Of a DNA stretch of 22,825 nt, positions 15,981 through 21,348 are shown in pieces. The stretch lies in assembly GCA_964364855.1 (NCBI GenBank), contig CAYINU010000020.1, forward strand, positions 1 to 22,825. The letters run 5' to 3'. This stretch comes from CAYINU01 sp964364855 (GTDB lineage: Bacteria; Margulisbacteria; Marinamargulisbacteria; CAYINU01). The notes under the pieces are model-generated. The model saw nothing but the letters and a program-made list of their open reading frames with translations, was not told the DNA's origin and did not search any database. The number at the start of each line of letters is the position of its first letter. Position 1 is the stretch's first letter. A program made the translations under genes and the position numbers.

Positions 15981-17423
15981 TTAGGGTGAATGAAGCGCCG
16001 GTACCCACAACCGAAACGTAGTCCCCCTGCCGACCTCCGAGTCGATGGTGATGGTGCCGTGGTGCTGGGTCATGACGTTTTTCACAAACGCCAGGCCCAG
16101 CCCCACATTGTGCGACACGCCCTTGTGGTTCCCCGTCGTGTAAAACGGCTCCCAGATCTTCTCCAACGACTCCGCGGGGATACCGGCACCGGTGTCCGTT
16201 ACTTCGAAGACGTATCCCTGCATGGGTACAAGAGGGGTGGCGCCGATTGGGGACCCCGCACCGAGCCGAGGTACTTCCGAGCGAGGCTGTGGGGAGTCGG
16301 AATCGGTGACAGGACCCCGTTGGGAGTTATTTTCGGTAGATGACCGCAACGTAACGGAAACGGATCCCCCCTCCGGCGTGTACTTGATCGCATTCACCAC
16401 CAGGTTAAGTAACGCCTGGTGCATAAACACCGGATTCACCGTAGCCATGGCGGTATCCCCCACCTCGCTGTGGGTCGACCACGTCAGTTTGTTTTTGCGG
16501 GCTTCCACGCTCACCAGCGGGGTGAGGTCTTCCATGAGTTTCACCAGATTGGTCGGCTCGGCATCCGCCATCATCTGGGCATCGGCTTTGCCCGATCCCA
16601 CATAGCTCAACATGGCATCGATGAGCCGGTTCAACCGGCTCAGGGCCGTATGGACGATCTCGGCAAATTTGTGGATGGTTTGCAGTTGTTGGGGGGACGG
16701 ATTTTCCACCTCGAACATGGTCATCTCCGCACCCAAACTCAACATATTGAGCGGGTTTTTGATCTCGTGCGTGATCCCATACACCAACGTCGCGGTGGCT
16801 TCGTGGCGGACGAGCTCGATGTTTTTTTGTTGGGATTCGGCGAGGTTGCGGTAGGCGGTTTGTTGTTCAGACAAAGCGGTCCGAAGTTGATTTTGTGAAT
16901 TTACTGCATTTACAAAATAATAATATACAAAGAAAAAAGTAAACAAAAATGAGGTTAAAACCGCAAATTCATAGATAAACAATTGTGCATTCAAATGAAG
17001 GGGTTCGCCAATTTTAGACAAGAATTCAGGATGAAACCGGTCTAGATAATCAAACAAAAACCGATACGAAACCGGGATCAAGCCTTCGATAAACATTTGA
17101 AGTTTTTCAGTTGGCTTGTGAAGTACGATAGGAAGGGCAATTATGGGAAAGAAAATAAGAGGCGCACCCGTATTTTTGCCAAGTAAAATCGAATAACAAA
17201 ACAAGATTGTTGAAATTCCAAAAATAAGAGTGAAATTGGATATAGAATCGCGATTCAATTGACTTGTAAATGCCGCAAAAGAAGCCGTAAAAAATAATGC
17301 CGACATCAGCGCGGCGGATTTTATCAAACCAAAAGAAAGAAAAATGATCACATAAGGTATACCCAAGATCATCAAAAACATTGAAATCTTGAAGTTTAGC
17401 TTAGTTTGATTATGAAATATCAT
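15981..17423 (-). CDS. Membrane sensor histidine kinase with 6-TM N-terminal sensor
   Basis: A 480-aa kinase from the ATG at 17423. Six membrane helices span about residues 13-171. A coiled-coil (LRTALSEQQTAYRNLAESQQKN) leads to a DHp domain with phospho-acceptor His219 in THEIKNPLN. The catalytic domain has N box LLNLVVNAIKY (Asn344), G1 DTGAGIP (410-416), F box WEPFYTTG and G2 GLGLAF (441-446). About 42 Ser/Pro-rich residues (361-402) are inserted between the N and G1 boxes. The frame is open for 52 more codons upstream, but these overlap the previous gene, so I reject that start. The catalytic half is G+C-rich and the sensor half is strongly A+T-rich, suggesting a chimera. It is the last gene of a three-gene operon, 16 nt after the terpene-synthase-like gene. 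No response regulator is adjacent. Confidence 0.9.
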   Translation of the reverse strand: MIFHNQTKLNFKISMFLMILGIPYVIIFLSFGLIKSAALMSALFFTASFAAFTSQLNRDSISNFTLIFGISTILFCYSILLGKNTGAPLIFFPIIALPIVLHKPTEKLQMFIEGLIPVSYRFLFDYLDRFHPEFLSKIGEPLHLNAQLFIYEFAVLTSFLFTFFFVYYYFVNAVNSQNQLRTALSEQQTAYRNLAESQQKNIELVRHEATATLVYGITHEIKNPLNMLSLGAEMTMFEVENPSPQQLQTIHKFAEIVHTALSRLNRLIDAMLSYVGSGKADAQMMADAEPTNLVKLMEDLTPLVSVEARKNKLTWSTHSEVGDTAMATVNPVFMHQALLNLVVNAIKYTPEGGSVSVTLRSSTENNSQRGPVTDSDSPQPRSEVPRLGAGSPIGATPLVPMQGYVFEVTDTGAGIPAESLEKIWEPFYTTGNHKGVSHNVGLGLAFVKNVMTQHHGTITIDSEVGRGTTFRLWVPALHSP

Positions 17424-17439
17424 TTTTAACAACAGATTT

Positions 17440-19119
17440 TTAAGTAGCTCCCTTTTCCATGGAAAAGACAAGATATGAGAGGAGAAACAATATATTGTTT
17501 TCTCTGTATTGCTCAAGACATCTCTTATAAGGTTCACTAGATCCCCAAGTTTGAGGAGCTCTACTAACACCATCTGCAATAAGTTTATCTAGCGTCCTAC
17601 ATTTTTCACACCAATATGCATAAAAATCTCCCATTACAGATCTTTGCAAAAGAAATTTACACAAGACGGCCGTTTTTTTATCTTCTAAAACGGTCATACT
17701 TTCTAATTGATCTAAAGCATGAAGGAGCGCCTCTGATTCCGTAGAGGGAAGTACGGTACTCTTTAGTGTGGGCCTAACACTGGCGATAAATTGCCTAATA
17801 TCCCCAACTTCTCCATCTAGAATCACATGGTTTCTATTTAGGATATCCTGTATTTTGCGGATTATTTCTGAAATCTCCCTTTGTTCATTCAAAGAGAAAA
17901 GATCACCAAAAGAAGCCCAATAAAAATGCGCACTCTCACCATTCACTACTTTTTCACTTGAAATATAGTCTTTAAAGGTTCTTTCAGGATGGGTTTCCAG
18001 CCATTGAAGATAATTTCCATTAATAGCCCTTTGGGCAATTGCAAAAATCATATTGGTCATATCTCGCTCACCCACTTCTCTCTCACGGGTGGCAATATTA
18101 TTTGATAATCTAAACAAAGCTTGCAAAGTCGTTTCGAACTCTACAAATGAGGCTGCCAGTGTAGACGGAAAATCAATGCCTCTATTTCTGAGTACGATTC
18201 TAGAGACATCAAAAATGATTCTTACCATCATATTTGGCGAGAGTTTTTCTTCCATTTCTATTAGAGGAGGTAAGGCACGTCTTTGGTTTATGATTACTGA
18301 AAATTTCATGGATTCCATTAAATCTGCCATGTCTTTACGAAACTTTACCATTAGAGGATCTGTTTCAGATGTAGGGCCGCATAACTCAGAGAGTTCAGTT
18401 AAAACTTCTTTCCATAAAGCAGCAGTATTTTCAAAATAGGTCTTAAAAATACCGCCTTTATACTGACCCAGTCGTTCCGAGATATCTTTGATCACAGTAT
18501 CTAGCTCGGCAAGAGGTACTGTGATCATTTTGTTGCATAGTGCCACCAATTCTTCATCATGTAGCACATCTGCAAGATCATCTATTTTGGTATCTAGATG
18601 AACGATCTTCATGACAAGATGAAGGATTCTGTTCTCCATTTCTAATCGTTGTTTATTCTCTACAAGTTCCATCATAGGGGAAATAACGAGACGCTTTATC
18701 ATGACATAACACCACTTGAAAAGCTTGTCGCTTCGAGGAGTAAATCTCATCCACTCTGGATAAAGCCCTTCCTTAAATAGTGATTGTTTTAAAGCTTTAT
18801 AGTCTCTCACACAGTTTTCGGTATCTCTTGATTCTGGGTATGGGCAGGAACCTCCAAAAGTCCCAACTACCTCGTTTAAAATAGGAACTAATCGTTGTAA
18901 ATGACTCAATTCAACAAAGTCTAAAATGGGTCTATAGATTCTTAGCACGGACGGGATATATTGCTCAAAAACCTTTCGTGCAGTAGCACTCTCTGCAACC
19001 GGGTTGGTTCTCAATTGAGAGAGCCACATAAGGTATTGGCCAATTATCGGGGGAATACCCGTAAAACTTATCAATTGTACGAGTCCAGCTAAAGGGTCAC
19101 TTGCAAGATTCTTTCTCAT
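17440..19119 (-). CDS. Divergent class I terpene synthase-like protein (motif-based inference)
   Basis: A 559-aa, apparently all-helical cytosolic protein with no signal peptide. I do not recognise a named family from overall sequence. It does have two motifs in the order and spacing of class I terpene synthases: an Asp-rich DDLAD (180-184, DNA 18568-18582), and NNIATREREVGERDMTN (340-356), which fits the NSE triad (N/D)xxx(S/T)xxxE with Asn340, Thr344 and Glu348, plus the trailing 'xD..N'. The gap of about 160 residues is close to the roughly 140 of bacterial cyclases. These motifs would bind Mg2+ and diphosphate. Cautions: it is longer than the usual 300-400 aa, the Arg diphosphate sensor is not clear (Lys292 is nearby), and no C-terminal RY motif is seen. 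It is A+T-rich compared with the housekeeping genes. It sits between a small helical protein and a histidine kinase in one operon, with 16-nt gaps. Confidence 0.5.
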   Translation of the reverse strand: MRKNLASDPLAGLVQLISFTGIPPIIGQYLMWLSQLRTNPVAESATARKVFEQYIPSVLRIYRPILDFVELSHLQRLVPILNEVVGTFGGSCPYPESRDTENCVRDYKALKQSLFKEGLYPEWMRFTPRSDKLFKWCYVMIKRLVISPMMELVENKQRLEMENRILHLVMKIVHLDTKIDDLADVLHDEELVALCNKMITVPLAELDTVIKDISERLGQYKGGIFKTYFENTAALWKEVLTELSELCGPTSETDPLMVKFRKDMADLMESMKFSVIINQRRALPPLIEMEEKLSPNMMVRIIFDVSRIVLRNRGIDFPSTLAASFVEFETTLQALFRLSNNIATREREVGERDMTNMIFAIAQRAINGNYLQWLETHPERTFKDYISSEKVVNGESAHFYWASFGDLFSLNEQREISEIIRKIQDILNRNHVILDGEVGDIRQFIASVRPTLKSTVLPSTESEALLHALDQLESMTVLEDKKTAVLCKFLLQRSVMGDFYAYWCEKCRTLDKLIADGVSRAPQTWGSSEPYKRCLEQYRENNILFLLSYLVFSMEKGAT

Positions 19120-19135
19120 TTATCCTGTTAATGTC

Positions 19136-19645
19136 CTAATAAGCCTCTACCAAAGGCTCAAAGTATCCAAGTAGTTCATGACATGCTTGAGTTGTTACTC
19201 CAGATGCAGTCAAAGTATGCACCAATAAAAGCTTCGCTATCTCTTCGGAACAAAGAATACGACTTAAGGTAGTCGCATCGGATTGAGGAATACTTAAAGT
19301 CTGGGATATAAAAGCTGGAGAAAACAGATCCCCTTCGGGGTTTCTCCTTAAAGAATTCAATAAGTTATTCCTTTCTTCAGGAGCCAATTCACGAATTGCT
19401 GGAATATTAGTAATCAAAACCCGAGCTATTTCAAATGCCTCAAGACTACAAACAAACGCCCTAATAAGTTCAGAGGAAATACCCGAAAAGGTCTGTATAA
19501 ATGCCCTAAAAATTATTGGATCCTGCCTTAAAACAGATTGGTTACTTTTTAGAGCTTCCAACAAAATAGCAAATTTTTCTTCATCTTTTTGTTGAGAGAT
19601 TCGATTGGATTCTTCAGTATTAAATACTGACATTGTTTTTCGCAT
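19136..19645 (-). CDS. Small helical protein of unknown function
   Basis: A predicted soluble, mostly helical protein of 169 aa, starting MRKTMSVFNTEE at 19645. I chose this ATG because GAGAG lies 8 nt upstream. ATGs at 19660 and 19633 are also in frame. The sequence is rich in Leu, Ile, Ser and Glu, with several 15-20-residue amphipathic helices (for example EKFAILLEALKSNQSVLRQD and IIFRAFIQTFSGISSELIRAF) and two Cys near the C-terminal third. No catalytic motif or known domain is recognised. It is the first gene of the operon running into the terpene-synthase-like protein and the histidine kinase (16-nt gap to the next start), so an accessory or partner role is plausible but not shown. Base composition is A+T-rich like the next gene. 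Confidence 0.7.
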   Translation of the reverse strand: MRKTMSVFNTEESNRISQQKDEEKFAILLEALKSNQSVLRQDPIIFRAFIQTFSGISSELIRAFVCSLEAFEIARVLITNIPAIRELAPEERNNLLNSLRRNPEGDLFSPAFISQTLSIPQSDATTLSRILCSEEIAKLLLVHTLTASGVTTQACHELLGYFEPLVEAY

Positions 19646-19798
19646 AAAATTAACTCTCATTTCCCAGTTTACGTATCAACACTCATATTGCGATTTCAAA
19701 GTAGCTATTCCTTTTCGAGAGGGGGAACCAAGAAATTACACAATACAATTAATTTTTAGCCTAGGTATTATCCCCTCTCTACTTTTGGACCGGTGCTT

Positions 19799-19827
19799 AT
19801 TATCCCGCTCAAAGTCTTCAGGTTCAA
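19799..19827 (-). promoter_or_regulatory. Promoter in repeat copy 1
   Basis: Minus-strand TTGAAC (19822-19827, 4/6) is followed after 17 nt by GATAAT (19799-19804, 5/6). It points toward the small helical protein gene at 19645, giving a predicted leader of about 145 nt. The same boxes and spacing are conserved in copy 2, which supports function. Confidence 0.55.
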
Positions 19828-19848
19828 GAGCAAAGAAGACAGCTCCCT

Positions 19849-19864
19849 TTATCGTCTGTTATCG
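19849..19864 (-). promoter_or_regulatory. Tandem CGATAA boxes, putative regulator site (copy 1)
   Basis: On the minus strand CGATAA-CAGA-CGATAA forms two identical hexamers 10 bp apart, on the same DNA face, 21 nt upstream of the -35 box. Direct repeats at this period are typical of OmpR/PhoB-type response-regulator sites. The assignment is inference. Confidence 0.42.
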
Positions 19865-19970
19865 GGGAGGGGTTGCAAAACCGGCGGCGGAGGGACAAGG
19901 TAGGATACAGATTCACCCCTTTACACCGTCGGAGGCACCCATTCTTTGAGGCAATCCAAGATCGTGTTCA

Positions 19971-20873
19971 TCATGTGGATTTGTTACCTCGATATCGAAG
20001 GTCAATCATCTTGATATCCCCAATATATTCTGTTTCATGTACCCTATCATGCCGCTTTAATCGGCCTACGATATCTGCCACCTGCCGTGCTGCCTGATTT
20101 ACGGTCTCAATCATTTTAGCAAAATTACTATTTTGTCCTCCCTGTCGAGCTAACCAGCTACTCCCGCTGATCAATGTCGATAACGGCGAGTTAAGCGCAT
20201 GATTTACTGCCACTACTGTCTTATTGATCCCTTCCAATTCCGCAACTTGACGCACGAGTTCGATGTTTTTTTGTTGGGATTCTTGAAGGTGAATATAGGA
20301 TTCTTCCAATTTTTTATAAGACTTACTTAAATCTTCATTTTTTTTGCTCAAGGTTTGGAGATAATTTTGATTGGCCAAATACGAAAGATAAGCTGATATA
20401 GAGGCAAATAAAAAAGCTGTGGACAAAGCAAAGCCATGAATAATCTTCTCCTCGAGAATTTCCAATTCGGACTGTGGTAGCAAAAATTGATAGTTTAAAA
20501 TTTCTAGTAAATAGGCGGCAATAACAGGCATCAGAACAGAAATCAGCACCACCCCATGTCTGTGGGAACGTCTGAAAAGCAGAATAGGGAGCGGAACAAT
20601 GGAGATGAAAACCAAGTATGCCCCAGAAGGTTTTCCTAATAAAAGAGAATAAACAAATAGTAAAACGGTAGAAACGGCCATCAATGCAAAATTGGCGGTA
20701 TCTTCCAGATGGGCCTTATCCAGTGCAATTGGAATACAAAATGCAGCTAAAAAAACAAGAATAAGATTTCCGGCTAGCGGAAATCCTAGTGCATGGAAAA
20801 TAAAAAAGTAGGGAATTGAAAGTAAGATGCAGACTACAGAAATTTTGCTAGATAAACTAAGCCTTTCCCACAT
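19971..20873 (-). CDS. 6-TM sensor with histidine-kinase dimerisation helix but no ATPase domain
   Basis: A 300-aa protein paralogous to the sensor half of the kinase at 15981-17423. Shared segments include SIPYFFIFHALG against GIPYVIIFLSFG, FVYSLLLGKPSGAYLVF against FCYSILLGKNTGAPLIF, and the identical coiled-coil end ESQQKNIELVR. Six membrane helices lie at about 10-160, then a coiled coil (170-205) and a degenerate H box NHALNSPLSTL with His225 conserved. The protein stops about 75 residues later in ETEYIGDIKMIDL without N, G1 or G2 boxes. That tail resembles the natural end of DHp-only proteins, and no remnant catalytic domain follows downstream, so it may be a genuine kinase-less phosphotransfer partner and not a truncation. 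It starts 18 nt after the 83-aa gene; no clear ribosome site. Confidence 0.82.
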   Translation of the reverse strand: MWERLSLSSKISVVCILLSIPYFFIFHALGFPLAGNLILVFLAAFCIPIALDKAHLEDTANFALMAVSTVLLFVYSLLLGKPSGAYLVFISIVPLPILLFRRSHRHGVVLISVLMPVIAAYLLEILNYQFLLPQSELEILEEKIIHGFALSTAFLFASISAYLSYLANQNYLQTLSKKNEDLSKSYKKLEESYIHLQESQQKNIELVRQVAELEGINKTVVAVNHALNSPLSTLISGSSWLARQGGQNSNFAKMIETVNQAARQVADIVGRLKRHDRVHETEYIGDIKMIDLRYRGNKST

Positions 20874-20891
20874 TCAGGCTACATTTCTGTT

Positions 20892-21143
20892 TTAAACATC
20901 GGGACCCCAAGTCTCATCCGGAAACATCTGGTGAAGCAACTGGCGCGTGCGCGCCGGTGCCCGACCTCCAATGGAGTCGAATTGCTGAGCGGATACCACT
21001 TGAGGAACAAGCCCATATCCGAATCCATCCTGCCGCTCTAGCCGAGACGGATGTTGAGACTTAGAACGAGGCCGAGCCCAGGGCTCTCCTAAGGTTTCCC
21101 TATATCCTGATCTTGATAGGTATTTAAAAAATAAAAAAGCCAT
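20892..21143 (-). CDS. Small hypothetical protein (83 aa)
   Basis: A short polar protein with no recognised family. It begins MAFLFFKYLSRSGYRE, has a central Arg/Pro/Ser-rich part (EPWARPRSKSQHPSRLERQD) and ends with a probable helix (GGRAPARTRQLLHQMFPDE). It contains no signal or membrane segment beyond the hydrophobic first six residues. Support for it being a gene: it starts about 32 nt after the predicted transcription start in repeat copy 2, and it ends 18 nt before the ATG of the kinase-less sensor on the same strand. Against: no Shine-Dalgarno, and the composition is low-complexity and G+C-rich, like the adjacent N-terminus of the plus-strand protein. Confidence 0.45.
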   Translation of the reverse strand: MAFLFFKYLSRSGYRETLGEPWARPRSKSQHPSRLERQDGFGYGLVPQVVSAQQFDSIGGRAPARTRQLLHQMFPDETWGPDV

Positions 21144-21181
21144 GGGGTTAAACTCGAAAAATAAAATTTGGACCGGTGCTT

Positions 21182-21210
21182 ATTATCCCGCTCAAGGTCT
21201 TCAGGTTCAA
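21182..21210 (-). promoter_or_regulatory. Promoter in repeat copy 2
   Basis: Minus-strand TTGAAC (21205-21210) and GATAAT (21182-21187) are separated by 17 nt, identical to copy 1. The predicted start lies about 32 nt before the 83-aa ORF and would transcribe it together with the kinase-less sensor gene. Confidence 0.55.
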
Positions 21211-21239
21211 GAGTACAAGAGCAAAGAAGACAGCATCCT

Positions 21240-21255
21240 TTATCGTCTGTTATCG
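21240..21255 (-). promoter_or_regulatory. Tandem CGATAA boxes, putative regulator site (copy 2)
   Basis: The same CGATAA-N4-CGATAA pair as in copy 1. Here it is 29 nt upstream of the -35 box because of the 8-nt insertion, so the two promoters may respond differently to the same regulator. Confidence 0.42.
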
Positions 21256-21348
21256 GGGAGGGGTTGCAAAATCGGCGGGGGGCGGCGGCGGGCGGCTGTC
21301 ATCAAATTGAAATAAACCATCTCTTATGCTCGAAAATAACCAACCAAC

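Larger units (their letters stand above)
19784..19887 (-). repeat. Long promoter-bearing direct repeat, copy 1
   Basis: This 104-bp stretch is nearly identical to 21167-21278. The differences are a handful of substitutions and an 8-nt TACAAGAG extra in copy 2 that duplicates the adjacent CAAGAG. Because the 8-nt change would shift any reading frame, the conserved function is unlikely to be protein coding. It lies upstream of the three-gene leftward operon and carries a promoter and tandem boxes listed separately. Confidence 0.88.
19646..19970. other. Intergenic regulatory stretch with repeat copy 1
   Basis: This 325-nt gap holds no gene I can support. It contains the first copy of the long repeat with its leftward promoter and tandem boxes, then about 138 nt of A+T-rich leader before the ATG at 19645. 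A second GGGATAATA element (about 19767-19775) might be an extra -10. A 17-codon leftward frame overlapping the stop of the truncated sensor gene (about 19921-19974) has no ribosome site and is not called. Confidence 0.5.
21167..21278 (-). repeat. Long promoter-bearing direct repeat, copy 2
   Basis: This 112-bp partner of the repeat at 19784-19887 has the same orientation, with an 8-nt TACAAGAG extra (near 21212) between the -35 box and the tandem boxes. It lies upstream of the 83-aa/sensor operon. On the plus-strand side the repeat is followed by a G/C-rich tract (GGGGGGCGGCGGCGGGCGG) before the large plus-strand gene. Confidence 0.88.

Noticed and set aside
17424..17579. 52-codon N-terminal extension of the histidine kinase
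   Set aside because: It overlaps the end of the 559-aa gene by 140 nt. The paralogous sensor begins only a few residues before its first membrane helix, matching the ATG at 17423.
19605..19949. Plus-strand 114-codon frame through repeat copy 1
   Set aside because: The 8-nt length difference between the repeat copies breaks the shared frame, so the repeat is not conserved as coding sequence.
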